This document shows positions 37,603 to 46,393 of a stretch of DNA of 64,000 nt, one piece after another. The position numbers were made by a program, and so were the translations under genes. The stretch is from Streptomyces sp. HSG2 (GTDB lineage Bacteria; Actinomycetota; Actinomycetes; Streptomycetales; Streptomycetaceae): assembly GCF_016598575.1 (NCBI RefSeq), contig NZ_CP066801.1, positions 186,001 to 250,000 on the forward strand, written 5' to 3'. Under the pieces are notes generated by a model. That model was not told where the DNA came from. It saw only the letters and a list, made by a program, of their open reading frames with translations, and searched no databases. Numbering within the stretch: position 1 is the stretch's first letter; each line of letters begins with the position of its first letter.

Positions 37603-39494
37603 ACGCCCCGACACGCGAGGCGCCCCCGGCGGCCGTACCCGCACCCGCCGAGAAACACGAACCCGCCACCACCAGACGGCTCCTGGGCCTGCTGCGGCCC
37701 TACCGGGCCAAGCTCGTCCCAATGGCCCTGCTCGGCACCGCCTCGATCGTGCTGAACCTGCTGGGCCCCAAACTGCTGGGCCACGCCACCGACCTCATCT
37801 TCGCCGGTCTCGTGGGCCGCTCGCTGCCCGCGAACGCGTCGGAGGAGCAGGTGCTGGAGCATCTGCGCGCCGACGGCAAGGACACGCTCGCCAACGTCAT
37901 CAGCACGGTCGACGTCACCCCGGGCCAGGGCGTGGACCTGCGTGCGCTGGGCATGGTGCTCGCGGTCATCGTCGCCCTGTACGTGGTGGGTTCGCTGTGC
38001 ATGCTGGCGCAGGGGCGGCTCGCCGCCGCGGTGGTGCAGCACGCGGTGCACCGGCTACGCGAGGAAGTCGACGCCAAGCTCACCCGCCTGCCGGTGAGTT
38101 ACTTCGACCGCAGTCCGCACGGAGAGGTGCTCAGCCGGGTCACCAACGACATCGACAATCTCCAGCGCACCCTGCAGCAGACCATCGGCCATATGATCAA
38201 CTCGGTCTTCTCGGTCGTCGGTGTGCTGGCCATCATGCTGGTGATCTCCGTCGAGCTGGCGCTGTTCGTGCTGCTCAGCGTGCCGGTGGCACTGGCACTC
38301 GCGACCTGGATCAGCAAACGGGCGTGGCCGCGCGTGCAGCAGCAGTGGAAGAGCACCGGCGAGGTGAGCGCCCACGTCGAGGAGAGCTACAGCGGTCACT
38401 CCCTGGTCAAGACGTTCGGCCGCCGGGAACTCGCCGAGGAGCGGTTCGACGAGCACAACGAGGCGCTCTACCAATCCGGTTACCGCGCCCAGGCGCTCTC
38501 CGGCCTCGTCGCTCCCACGACGCGCTTCGTGACCGACCTCAACTACGTGCTGGTGGCGGTGGTGGGCGCGCTGCGGGTGGCCTCGGGCGCGGTGACGATC
38601 GGCGACGTGCAGGCGTTCATCCAGTACTCGGGCATGTTCAGCCGCCCGATCATCGACGTGTCCAACTTCTCCGGCCAGCTCCAGTCCGGCATCGCCTCGG
38701 CCCGCCGCGTCTTCGAACTCCTCGACGAGCCCGAGCAGTCGCCCGCCCCGGCCTCCCCGAAGCGCCTGGCCTCGGTGCAGGGCAGGGTCGAGTTCTCGGA
38801 CGTGTCGTTCCGGTACCTGCCCGACGAGCCGCTGATCGAGAACCTGTCGCTCGCGGCGGAGCCGGGCCAACTGGTGGCGATCGTCGGCCCCACCGGCGCC
38901 GGCAAGACGACCCTGGGCAACCTGCTGCTGCGCTTCTACGACCCCGACGCCGGCCGCATCCTCCTGGACGGCGTCGACACCACCGCCCTGACCCGCGCGG
39001 ACCTGCGCTCGCGGATCGGCCTGGTGTCGCAGGACACCTGGCTGTTCCACGGCACCATCGCCGAGAACATCGCCTACGGCCGTCCGGGGGCCACCCGTGC
39101 GGAGGTCGTGGAGGCTGCCCGGGCCATGTGCGTGGACCGGTTCGTGCGCGCCCTGCCGGACGGCTACGACACCGTGCTGGACGACGACCACGGCGGCCTG
39201 AGCGCCGGTGAGCGGCAACTGATCACGCTGGCGCGGGCCTTCCTCGCGCAGCCGGCGATCCTGGTCCTGGACGAGGCCACCTCGTCGGTCGACACCCGCA
39301 CCGAGGCGCTGATCCAGCAGGCCATGGTGTCCCTGCGGGCGGGTCGCACGAGCTTTGTGATCGCGCACCGCCTGTCCACCGTGCGGGGCGCCGACCTGAT
39401 CGTTGTCATGGACCGCGGCAACGTGGTGGAGCGCGGCCCGCACGCCGAACTCCTGGCCCGCGGCGGGTTCTACGCCAGGCTCCACTCCGCCTGA
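37599..39494 (+). CDS. ABC exporter half-transporter, catalytic subunit (NysH/AmphH-like)
   Basis: A 631-aa half-transporter that should pair with the product of the preceding gene. The N-terminus is soluble (about 1-30), and the membrane domain contains a hydrophilic insertion between the first two helices (about 75-115). The ATPase domain has Walker A GPTGAGKTT, signature LSAGERQL, Walker B ILVLDEATSSVD with the catalytic Glu, and H-loop IAHRLSTV, all canonical. The start ATG overlaps the previous stop (ATGA). Together the pair form one competent and one degenerate ATP site. The gene converges on the sugar dehydratase gene across a strong hairpin. Inferred role: export of, and self-protection against, the polyene. 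Confidence 0.95.
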   Translation: MNAPTREAPPAAVPAPAEKHEPATTRRLLGLLRPYRAKLVPMALLGTASIVLNLLGPKLLGHATDLIFAGLVGRSLPANASEEQVLEHLRADGKDTLANVISTVDVTPGQGVDLRALGMVLAVIVALYVVGSLCMLAQGRLAAAVVQHAVHRLREEVDAKLTRLPVSYFDRSPHGEVLSRVTNDIDNLQRTLQQTIGHMINSVFSVVGVLAIMLVISVELALFVLLSVPVALALATWISKRAWPRVQQQWKSTGEVSAHVEESYSGHSLVKTFGRRELAEERFDEHNEALYQSGYRAQALSGLVAPTTRFVTDLNYVLVAVVGALRVASGAVTIGDVQAFIQYSGMFSRPIIDVSNFSGQLQSGIASARRVFELLDEPEQSPAPASPKRLASVQGRVEFSDVSFRYLPDEPLIENLSLAAEPGQLVAIVGPTGAGKTTLGNLLLRFYDPDAGRILLDGVDTTALTRADLRSRIGLVSQDTWLFHGTIAENIAYGRPGATRAEVVEAARAMCVDRFVRALPDGYDTVLDDDHGGLSAGERQLITLARAFLAQPAILVLDEATSSVDTRTEALIQQAMVSLRAGRTSFVIAHRLSTVRGADLIVVMDRGNVVERGPHAELLARGGFYARLHSA

Positions 39495-39513
39495 GCGGTA
39501 AGAGGGCAAGAAC

Positions 39514-39548
39514 GAGCGGGGCGCGCACCGGGTGCGCGCCCCGCTCGG
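39514..39548. terminator. Bidirectional terminator between convergent genes
   Basis: A perfect 17-bp palindrome (arms 39514-39530 and 39532-39548, one G between them) fills the 77-bp gap between the ABC exporter stop and the stop of the GDP-mannose dehydratase gene. Its symmetry and its place between convergent stops fit a shared terminator. Confidence 0.85.
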
Positions 39549-39571
39549 GGTCTGCGGTCGGTCCCGGCGGG

Positions 39572-40603
39572 CTACCAGCCTGCGGCCGCCAGCAGATCGC
39601 CGTACTCGTGCTCGGTGGCGACGTGCTTGAGGTCGGCGTCCACCATCATCCGGATCAGCGACGTGAAGTCGACCTCGGGCTTCCAGCCCAGTTCCTGGCG
39701 GACCCGGGTGGTGTCCGCGCAGAGGATCTCCACCTCGGCGGGACGCACCAGCGCGGGGTCGGTGTACACGTGGTCCTGCCAGTTGAGCCCGCCATGCTCG
39801 AAGGCGAGGCTCATGGCCTCGCGCACCGAGTGCGTCTCGCCGGTGCCGACGACGTAGTCGTCGGGCGTGTCCTGCTGCAGCATCAGGTGCATGGCCCGCA
39901 CGTAGTCGCCGGCGAAGCCCCAGTCGCGCAGGGCGTCGATGTTGCCGAGCGAGAGCTTCTCCTGGAGGCCCAGCTTGATCCGGGCGACGCCCAGGGAGAT
40001 CTTGCGGGTCACGAACTCCGCGCCGCGGCGCGGGGATTCGTGATTGAAGAGGATGCCGCCGACGGCGTACATGCCGAACGACTCGCGGTAGTTGCGGGTG
40101 ATGAAGTGGCCGTAAGCCTTGGCCACACCGTAGGGGCTGCGCGGGTGGAAGATGGTCGTCTCGCGCTGCGGGGTCTCCGCGGCCTTGCCGAACATCTCCG
40201 AGGACGACGCCTGGTAGAAGCGGATCTGCTTGCCGGTGGCGTGCCGCGAGGCGGACAGGCCGGAGACCTGGCGGATCGCCTCCAGCATGCGCAGCACGCC
40301 CATGGCGTTGACCTCGGTGACGAGTTCGGCCTGCTGCCACGACATCGGTACGAAGGAGATGGCGCCGAGGTTGTAGACCTCGTCCGGCTGGACGAGGTCC
40401 ACCGCCGAGACCAGGGACGCCTGGTCCATCAGGTCGCCGTCGACGAAGGACAGTTCGGACATCAGCCGGGACACCCGCGACTTGCGCGGGTTGGCCTGTC
40501 CTCTCATCAGTCCCCACACCTGATAGCCCTGCTTGATCAGATGCTCTGCGAGGTACGAGCCGTCCTGCCCGGTGATGCCGGTGATGAGTGCACGCCTGGT
40601 CAT
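39572..40603 (-). CDS. GDP-mannose 4,6-dehydratase (NysDIII/AmphDIII-like)
   Basis: A 343-aa extended short-chain dehydrogenase that converts GDP-D-mannose to GDP-4-keto-6-deoxy-mannose, the first step toward mycosamine in polyene clusters. The NADP-binding motif is TGITGQDGSYLAE at the N-terminus; the catalytic pair is Tyr158 and Lys162 in SPYGVAKAYG, and the substrate-binding FNHESPRRG is intact. I chose the ATG at 40603 because GAGAGGA lies 6 nt upstream; a start 18 nt earlier overlaps the thioesterase stop and lacks this. It follows the thioesterase gene by 11 nt and is surely co-transcribed with it. The ketoisomerase, aminotransferase and glycosyltransferase of the sugar pathway are not in this window. 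Confidence 0.96.
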   Translation of the reverse strand: MTRRALITGITGQDGSYLAEHLIKQGYQVWGLMRGQANPRKSRVSRLMSELSFVDGDLMDQASLVSAVDLVQPDEVYNLGAISFVPMSWQQAELVTEVNAMGVLRMLEAIRQVSGLSASRHATGKQIRFYQASSSEMFGKAAETPQRETTIFHPRSPYGVAKAYGHFITRNYRESFGMYAVGGILFNHESPRRGAEFVTRKISLGVARIKLGLQEKLSLGNIDALRDWGFAGDYVRAMHLMLQQDTPDDYVVGTGETHSVREAMSLAFEHGGLNWQDHVYTDPALVRPAEVEILCADTTRVRQELGWKPEVDFTSLIRMMVDADLKHVATEHEYGDLLAAAGW

Positions 40604-40614
40604 CCGGTTTCCTC

Positions 40615-41424
40615 TCAGCACGCGGAAGGTCCGCGAGGGGACGGACCCGGAACTGGTGTCAAAGTAGAGCGCCGAGCACTAGGTGATTCGCCGGAAAGCA
40701 GGTCCATCACCGCTTCGCTGTGCTCGGCGAGGAAGAAGTGGCCGCCGGGGAACACCCGCAGCTGGAACGAGCCCGTGGTCCGCTCCTGCCAGTCAGCCGC
40801 CTCCTGGACGGTCGTCTTGGGGTCGGCGTCCCCGGTGAGCGCCGTGACCGGGCAGGTCAGCGGCGGTCCAGGCCGGTAGCGGTAGGTCTCGGCGGCGCGG
40901 TAGTCGCCGCGGATCGCGGGCAGCACCATGCGGACCAGTTCCTCGTCGTCGAAGACGCGCGAGTCCGTGCCGGCCAGCCGGCGCACCTCGGCGATCACTC
41001 CCGCGTCGTCGAGCCGGTGCACCTGCTCGTCATGGGAGTGCTGCGGCGCCCGGCGCCCGGACACGTAGAGGTGGGCCACCTCCGCCGACCCGGCTTGGAG
41101 CGCCGTCGCGACCTCGAACGCCACGGAGGCGCCCATGCTGTGCCCGAACAGCACCAGCGGGCGGTCACGCAGCGGGGCGACCACCTCGGTGATGCGCCGG
41201 GCCAGGACGTGTACGTCGTCGATCAGGGGCTCGTTGTGGCGGTCCTGGCGGCCCGGGTACTGCACCACCAGCACCTCGGCGCGCGTGGCCAGCCCGGTGG
41301 CGAGCGGCCGGTACCAGCTGGCCGCACCGCCGGCGTGCGGAAAGCACACCACACGGGGTGCGGCACCTTGCGGCGCGTCATGGAAACGGCGCAGCCAGAG
41401 ATCGGTATCCGATAGGAGGGGCAT
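40615..41424 (-). CDS. Type II thioesterase (NysE/AmphE-like)
   Basis: A 269-aa alpha/beta-hydrolase that removes stalled or mis-primed acyl groups from PKS carrier proteins. It has the family's CFPHAGGAASWY oxyanion region, nucleophile Ser96 in FGHSMGAS, Asp in LTGDADPKTT, and the catalytic His in FPGGHFFLAEH. Length is slightly above the usual 240-260 aa because of a Pro/Ser-rich C-terminal tail of about 25 residues. The ATG at 41424 has only a weak GGA upstream. It heads a two-gene transcript with the GDP-mannose dehydratase gene. Confidence 0.95.
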   Translation of the reverse strand: MPLLSDTDLWLRRFHDAPQGAAPRVVCFPHAGGAASWYRPLATGLATRAEVLVVQYPGRQDRHNEPLIDDVHVLARRITEVVAPLRDRPLVLFGHSMGASVAFEVATALQAGSAEVAHLYVSGRRAPQHSHDEQVHRLDDAGVIAEVRRLAGTDSRVFDDEELVRMVLPAIRGDYRAAETYRYRPGPPLTCPVTALTGDADPKTTVQEAADWQERTTGSFQLRVFPGGHFFLAEHSEAVMDLLSGESPSARRSTLTPVPGPSPRGPSAC

Positions 41425-41450
41425 GATTCCGGATCCAACCAGCGTCCCAC

Positions 41451-41466
41451 CTGAGAAAAGCCCTAG
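41451..41466 (-). promoter_or_regulatory. Candidate PAS-LuxR (PimM-type) operator upstream of the thioesterase gene
   Basis: On the minus strand this reads CTAGGGCTTTTCTCAG, matching the published PimM consensus CTVGGGAWWTCCCBAG at 13 of 16 positions with both outer half-sites intact. It lies 27-42 nt upstream of the start codon, suitable for an activator site overlapping the -35 of a short leader. The remaining sequence to the transposase remnant (41467-41586) contains no recognisable gene and is less GC-rich; it may be an insertion-sequence end. Assignment is by consensus only. Confidence 0.55.
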
Positions 41467-41612
41467 TGTCTCGTGATCCTGTTCATGTCGGTTTGAACCG
41501 CCCCGGGTTCGGTAGAGATCTCAGAGGGCGTTTGCCCAGGTCAAGGCCGGGATACGGCTTATGTGACTGTCTTGTTTTGATGCGATTCATCCATTAGCCT
41601 CGATCTTGCATG

Positions 41613-41640
41613 AGGGTCCGTCAGCTTGCTGACGGACCCT
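41613..41640. terminator. Perfect hairpin behind the transposase remnant
   Basis: A 13-bp perfect inverted repeat (41613-41625 and 41628-41640, TT between) followed by TTCT on the plus strand. It lies in the noncoding tail downstream of the transposase stop and upstream of the thioesterase promoter. It may be the insertion sequence's terminator, or a barrier between the two clusters. Confidence 0.6.
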
Positions 41641-41768
41641 TTCTGCTTGTTCGGGGCGGTCACTTCTGTAGGTGGGCAGGGTGGTGGCCCGGCTGTCGCG
41701 TCGGGTGGGCGCCGGATTCCACGGCTCCGGTCGGGTGGTGCTGCTGGTAGGGACGGGGAAGTTGCTGG

Positions 41769-42497
41769 TCAGCCGCGGTTCGGCAGGGTCGCGAGCCGTT
41801 GCGGGGCTTCGGTGATCAGGCCGGTCCAGGGCCAGTGTTTGGCGAGGCGGAGGACGCGGCGGCGTCCGGTGGTGACGAGCTGAGCGGCTGCGGAGAACAG
41901 CCGCAGCCGCAGGCGGCGGGGTTCCCACCGGCGGGCTTGGCCGGTGAGGGCGAGCATCGGCATCCAGGCCAGCAGGTCCAGGGCGATCTGGACGATCTCC
42001 AGCCAGATCCGGTTCTGGGCGGCGTCGTGCGGGGGGAGGTTGCGCAGGCCGGTGGCGCGGGCGGCGCGGATGCGGTCCTCGGCCCTCGCGCGCCGGCGGT
42101 GCCGCAGTTCGAGTGCGGCGATCGGGGTGTTCTTGGTGTTGGTGGCGAAGCAGGTCAGGCGCATGCCGTCGGCGTCGGTGATCCGCAACTGGGCGCCGGG
42201 GTGCGGCCGTTCCTTCCGTACGATCAGGCGCATCCCCTTCGGCCAGCCCTTGAGGCAGTCGCCGTCGAGGTCGGCGACCCAGGCGCCTTCGCGGATCTCG
42301 CCGTCGTGCTCGACGGCCGGCGTCCAGGCCGAGGCCGGGATCTTCAGGACCGCGTGGTGGATGGCGTCGGTGATGGTCATACCGACCGAGTAGGACAGCC
42401 ACCGGCCGCGGGCGGACAGCCAGTCGACGAACTCGTGGGTGCCTCCGCCCGAGTCGGTGCGGATCACTCCGCGATCTCTTCTACGAGCGGCCCTCAC
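41769..42497 (-). pseudogene. IS1380-family DDE transposase, 5'-truncated
   Basis: About 240 C-terminal residues remain of a protein usually about 450-470 aa. Recognisable blocks are RTDSGGGTHEF around a catalytic Asp, RARAEDRIRAARATGLRNLP with the conserved Glu, HDAAQNRIWLEIV, and the C-terminal RRWEPRRLRLRLFSAAAQLV typical of IS1380 transposases. The N-terminal half with the first catalytic Asp is absent, so it cannot be active. The first dozen residues of the open frame are probably not transposase sequence. Confidence 0.85.
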
Positions 42498-42554
42498 GCT
42501 GCCCGCAACCAGCTGAACCCCCTAAACAATTACGCGCCCGACGTCGAGGCATTC

Positions 42555-43184
42555 TTAGACAGTTTCGACAGCTCCCAGCCGGCCCGAGAAGCTGAGGAGC
42601 GGGGCGCCGGGGGCCGGGGCGCCGCCGGTGACCTCGGCCAGCAGCAGGTCGTGGTCACCGACCGGGCGGCGGTCGAGCATCCGGCAGGACAGGTGCGCGA
42701 GCGCGCCGTCGAGCAGGGGGGCGCCGCTGAACGGGTCCGCTCTCCAGGCCACGTTCGCGAACTGGGCGTCACCCGGCGACCGGCCGGGGTCCGCGAACCG
42801 CCGGGCGGCCTCGCCCTGCCCGACGGCCAGCACGTTCACCGAGAACGTGCCGGTGCGCAGCACCAGACGGACGAAGGCGGACCCCGGGCGCAGCGCCACT
42901 CCGAGGACCAGCGGCTCCCTGGAGATCGCGACCACCGAGCCGGCTGTGGTGCCGTGCCGGTCACCGTCGCCGCCGTCGACGGTCAGGACGGTCACCGCGG
43001 AGGTGAGCCGGCGCAGCGCCGTGCGGGCCGCGACCGGGTCCCCGTACTCCGGCGGATCGGTCCCTGCAGGCCGTCCGGCTCGACCGGGTTCGGTGCCGGG
43101 GGGCGCGGAGGGCTGGGCGCGGGCGGCGGGGGTGGTCCGGCCGGCGGGGGTCGTCGGCCGCCCGGCCGGGCTCCAGGCTCTCAC
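42555..43184 (-). CDS. Flavin reductase family protein (FMN-binding split barrel)
   Basis: A 209-aa protein with a Pro/Ala-rich N-terminal leader of about 45 residues, then the flavin reductase domain: ARTALRRLTSAVTVLTV, the flavin-binding GTTAGSVVAISREPLVLGVAL, FSVNVLAVGQGEAARRFA, and a C-terminal DHDLLLAEV segment. It would reduce FMN or FAD with NAD(P)H and supply it to a partner monooxygenase. The best partner in the same operon is the acyl-CoA-dehydrogenase-fold protein at 48356-49483. The GTG start overlaps the previous stop (GTGA). It is the last gene of the operon and ends 58 bp before the transposase remnant. Confidence 0.85.
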   Translation of the reverse strand: MRAWSPAGRPTTPAGRTTPAARAQPSAPPGTEPGRAGRPAGTDPPEYGDPVAARTALRRLTSAVTVLTVDGGDGDRHGTTAGSVVAISREPLVLGVALRPGSAFVRLVLRTGTFSVNVLAVGQGEAARRFADPGRSPGDAQFANVAWRADPFSGAPLLDGALAHLSCRMLDRRPVGDHDLLLAEVTGGAPAPGAPLLSFSGRLGAVETV

Positions 43185-43978
43185 GTGCCGTACCCCGTCG
43201 GTGCGGGTGCGGCGATCGCGGGACCCGCCGGCCGCGCGCCGGACACGTTCGCCGGGCCCGCCACCCGGTCCCCCAGTGACGCCGCGACCAGCGCCTCGAC
43301 GTGTACCTCCAGGGTGTCGAGCACCGCGCGCGAGCCGCGCTCGGCGGCCGGGACGAGCAGGCCGAGTTCGGTGCACGCGAGAATGACGCCGTCCGCGCCC
43401 TCGCTCCGCAACCGCTCCCTCAGGTCCGTGAAGGCGGTCGCCGCGGCGGCGCTGACGGTGCCCCGGCACAACTCGTGGTAGATGATGTGGTCGATCAGAG
43501 TCTGGTCGGCCGGCTCGGGCAGGACAGGCTCGATACCCCGGGCGGTCAGCGCGCCGTCGAACAGGGCGCCCCGCGCGGTGAACCGGGTGCCCAGGACCGC
43601 CGCTCGGGACATGCGCCGTCGCCGGGCGGCCTCCGCCGTCACCTCGACGATGTCGACCAAGGGCAGGTCGCAGGCGGCACGCACGGCCCCGGAGACCCGG
43701 TGCATGGTGTTGCAGGCGATGGCGACCAGGTCAGCGCCGGCCGTCTCGAGCCGGCGGGCACCCTCGGCGAGCAGTGTCCCGGCCCCGTCCCAGTCCCCGG
43801 CGAGTTGGCGGCGCTCCACCTCGGCGTAGTCCTGCGACCAGATGAGCACCCGGGCGGAGTGCGAGCCGCCCAGGGCCTTCCCGACACCTTCGTTGAGGGC
43901 GCGGTAGTACGTGAGGGTGGACGGCCAGCTCATCCCTCCGAGCAGGCCGATCACCGCGGGTCCGTCGGTGGCGGTCAT
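43181..43978 (-). CDS. Aspartate/glutamate racemase family protein
   Basis: A 265-aa cofactor-independent racemase-type protein. It begins IGLLGGMSWPSTLTYYRALNE, as aspartate racemases do, and keeps both catalytic cysteines, in AIACNTMH (near 84) and ILACTELG (near 196). It should interconvert L- and D-forms of an acidic or related amino acid in the cytoplasm. Two-Cys conservation argues for activity; the substrate cannot be read from the sequence. It is coupled by overlaps on both sides (ATGA with the hexapeptide gene upstream, GTGA with the flavin reductase gene downstream). A role in making a D-amino-acid unit for cluster 2 is inference. Confidence 0.88.
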   Translation of the reverse strand: MTATDGPAVIGLLGGMSWPSTLTYYRALNEGVGKALGGSHSARVLIWSQDYAEVERRQLAGDWDGAGTLLAEGARRLETAGADLVAIACNTMHRVSGAVRAACDLPLVDIVEVTAEAARRRRMSRAAVLGTRFTARGALFDGALTARGIEPVLPEPADQTLIDHIIYHELCRGTVSAAAATAFTDLRERLRSEGADGVILACTELGLLVPAAERGSRAVLDTLEVHVEALVAASLGDRVAGPANVSGARPAGPAIAAPAPTGYGT

Positions 43979-45198
43979 CCCGCGGCCTCTTTCAGGCGGG
44001 CGAAGGCCGCCGGCTCGATCGAGCTGAAGCAGCGGTCGTCCCCGCAGGGCATGGCATGCCGCCGCAACCGGTCGCGCAGGTCCTCGACGACGGGCGAGGC
44101 GTGGCCGGAGAGCCGTCCGGAGCGCAGCTCGAACAGGGCGACGGGGTCGCCGGGGCGCGGCCGTCGGTCGGGACGCTCGCCCAGCGAGAGCACCGCGAGG
44201 GCCTGGCCGGGTGGCGGGTCGCCCGGCCAGGGGTCGTCCGGGGCGAGGAGGACGACCCGGGTGCGGTGCGTGCCGTCCGCAAGGGCGACGGTCAAGGTTC
44301 CCGCGGAGCCTTCGTACGTGCCCGACGGGAGGCCCTGCCCCGGCGAGCCCGCGCGTACGTCGACCGTGCAGCCCTTCCATTCGAGTTCGGTGCGCCAGCC
44401 GTCCAGCACGCCGAGGACGGCGTCGCGAGCCCGGTCGTCGGCCACGGGCCCGAGGTGGAGCTCCCGCTTGACCCTGGCGGGGACGCCACCGGCCAGGATG
44501 CCCGCCGGGAGGGGGGCGGTGACGACGGAGCCGGCCGCCACGATCGTCCCCTCCCCGACGTGGGCGCCCGGCAGCAGGGTCACGTGGTAGCCGAGCCATA
44601 CGTCCCGCGCGACGTGCACCGGGGCGTACGCGGGCTCGGTGCCGTCGAGGGGGCCGTGGCCGAAGTGGTAGCCGTGCGTCCACACCGCCAGGTAGGAGCC
44701 GGTGCCGACACCGTCGCCCAGGCTGATCTCGTGGTTCGCGTTGAGGATGGTGTGCTGGCCGACCGTGACCCGGTCGCCGATCTTGACCCGGGACGTCGAG
44801 GTGGTGGTGCCGCCGTAGCCGACCCGCGCGCCATCGCCGAAGTACAGCAGCCGGCCGGCGGTGAACTCCCGGCACAGGACTTGGGCGTCGGGGCCGATCC
44901 TGGCGGCACCGCCGGCCGCGAACCGCTCCGCGGCCAGGACGCGCACCCGCGGGCCGAGTTCGCTGCCCGGGCCCAGGCTCAGCGTGCCGGCCCGCAGGTC
45001 GCATTCCGGGCCGACGACGGTTCCGTCGCCGAGTACGACGTCGTCGCCCACGAGGGTGGTACCGGCACCGATGGTGACGTTCTCGCCCACGCTCAGGCGA
45101 CCGGCGCGGATACGTACGCCCGGTCCGGTGCGGCAGGAGCGCGGCAACTGCCGCGGGTCCACGGGTGGAAGAGTGGGGCGGTCGTCGAGAGTGGTCAT
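43975..45198 (-). CDS. Hexapeptide-repeat (left-handed beta-helix) acyltransferase-like protein with C-terminal extension
   Basis: A 407-aa protein. Residues about 25-250 form hexapeptide repeats (patterns such as IGAGTTLVG, LGDGTVVGPE and VGEGTIVAAGSVV) of the maltose/galactoside O-acetyltransferase superfamily. The conserved HEISLGDGVGTGSYLAVWTH holds candidate catalytic His. The C-terminal 150 residues are not hexapeptide and are unassigned. It probably transfers an acyl group from acyl-CoA to a sugar or amino group, but LbH proteins can also be structural. Starts at ATG 45198, one base after the methyltransferase stop; an earlier in-frame ATG would overlap that gene by 190 nt and was rejected. 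Confidence 0.8.
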   Translation of the reverse strand: MTTLDDRPTLPPVDPRQLPRSCRTGPGVRIRAGRLSVGENVTIGAGTTLVGDDVVLGDGTVVGPECDLRAGTLSLGPGSELGPRVRVLAAERFAAGGAARIGPDAQVLCREFTAGRLLYFGDGARVGYGGTTTSTSRVKIGDRVTVGQHTILNANHEISLGDGVGTGSYLAVWTHGYHFGHGPLDGTEPAYAPVHVARDVWLGYHVTLLPGAHVGEGTIVAAGSVVTAPLPAGILAGGVPARVKRELHLGPVADDRARDAVLGVLDGWRTELEWKGCTVDVRAGSPGQGLPSGTYEGSAGTLTVALADGTHRTRVVLLAPDDPWPGDPPPGQALAVLSLGERPDRRPRPGDPVALFELRSGRLSGHASPVVEDLRDRLRRHAMPCGDDRCFSSIEPAAFARLKEAAG

Positions 45199-45199
45199 G

Positions 45200-46393
45200 T
45201 CAGAGCCAACTTTCGGGAAGGTCGACCAAGGCCCGCCGCCGGGCGGCGCGGTCGACGTCGGGATCGAAACCGGCCCGCCCGGCGCGGGCGGCGGCCACGG
45301 TGGAGCGGGGCGGCCGGGAGAGTTCGCGCAGGTAGGGCCAGCGGTCGGCGAACTCGCGGGCGAAGCGCTCGTGGGGCCAGCGAGGTCCGTCATCGCTCAG
45401 CAGCGGGTTGACGCGCAGCGGGCGGCCGGGCAGGGCAGCGGTGAGCCGACCGGGGGTGCCCGGCGCCCCGGTGGCCCGGAGGACGAACGCCAACGCCGCG
45501 GCGCCCTCCGGGCGGCCGTTCTCCGTCGGTGCGACCGTCCGCCCCCGCAACGCCGCCTCCGTCAGTGCCTCGTCGTCGTAGCAGTGGTCCGGCGCGAGCA
45601 GTTCCCGGTACCCGTCGGCGGTCAGCGGCAGGCCCGGCGAGTAGTTGGCGTGCCCGGCGTCGTGGACGTGGCCCAGCATGACCGGTCCGGTGCCGCCGAC
45701 CCGCAGCAGTTCCGCCAGCACGTGCCGCTTGTCGCGGAAGTAGTGGAAGCTGTCGTGGCTCAGGGCCGCCCCGGCGGCGCCGTCGGCGAGCGGGAAGGGG
45801 CCGTCCGCGTCGAAGCAGACCAGGTCCGAGTCGGGGGCGCAGAAGGTCCTGGCGATCCACAGGTGGGAGAAGACCAGGTCGGAGCCGATGGCCGGGCCGG
45901 ACCGCTCCGTCCAGGTACGCAGGAAGTGCCCGGCTCCGCAGGCGATCTCGAAGAGGGTGCCTCCGGTCGGGGCGTGCGCGTCCAGCAGGGCCAGGCCGCT
46001 GAGGTACGTCGGCTGGCACCAGCGGTGCAGGAAGTACGAGGCCAGGTCGCCGTATCCGAGACCGGCCATGGCCGCCGCGGCGGTCGTGGCCCCCGTGACC
46101 ACCGCGAGGGCCGCCGCGGGGTCCGCGGGCGGGACCGTGTCGTCCTTGCGGTCGCACAGCAGCAGGGCCAGGGCACGTTCCACCTCGCCCGCCCGCAGGG
46201 CATCGACGGCCCGCGCCCGCAGCCCGTCGCGCCCGGTGCGCAGGTACGGGATGCCCTCCGGGCAGGGCCACAGCCCTTCGCCGTCGGTCAGCAGGTGCGG
46301 CCCGGCCCAGGTGAGCGGGCCCCCGGTCACCGGGCTGCGGAGCAGGGCGCGCAGCGGCTCGGCCAGCGGCCGGGCGGGGTGGCGCGCACTCAT
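45200..46393 (-). CDS. SAM-dependent methyltransferase with Trm112-like N-terminus
   Basis: A 397-aa protein. Residues about 10-50 (SPVTGGPLTW, then LWPCPEGIPYLRTG) look like the Trm112-like segment often fused to class I methyltransferases, but without its zinc cysteines. The SAM-binding motif is LFEIACGAGHFLRTW (near 148-162), followed by an acidic motif II around SDLVFSH and CFDADGPFPLADG. The C-terminal 120 residues are family-specific. The start ATG overlaps the upstream methyltransferase stop (ATGA). Substrate unknown; two consecutive methyltransferases suggest two methylations in the product. Confidence 0.85.
   Translation of the reverse strand: MSARHPARPLAEPLRALLRSPVTGGPLTWAGPHLLTDGEGLWPCPEGIPYLRTGRDGLRARAVDALRAGEVERALALLLCDRKDDTVPPADPAAALAVVTGATTAAAAMAGLGYGDLASYFLHRWCQPTYLSGLALLDAHAPTGGTLFEIACGAGHFLRTWTERSGPAIGSDLVFSHLWIARTFCAPDSDLVCFDADGPFPLADGAAGAALSHDSFHYFRDKRHVLAELLRVGGTGPVMLGHVHDAGHANYSPGLPLTADGYRELLAPDHCYDDEALTEAALRGRTVAPTENGRPEGAAALAFVLRATGAPGTPGRLTAALPGRPLRVNPLLSDDGPRWPHERFAREFADRWPYLRELSRPPRSTVAAARAGRAGFDPDVDRAARRRALVDLPESWL

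Larger units (their letters stand above)
41587..42497 (-). mobile_element. Truncated IS1380-family element
   Basis: Contains the C-terminal half of an IS1380-type transposase plus about 180 bp of noncoding tail with a hairpin. The other end is missing: the conserved frame starts abruptly near 42475, and a TAG lies just upstream in the sequence leading to the flavin reductase gene. It sits exactly between two unrelated clusters. No intact terminal inverted repeats could be matched, so exact borders are uncertain. Confidence 0.65.
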
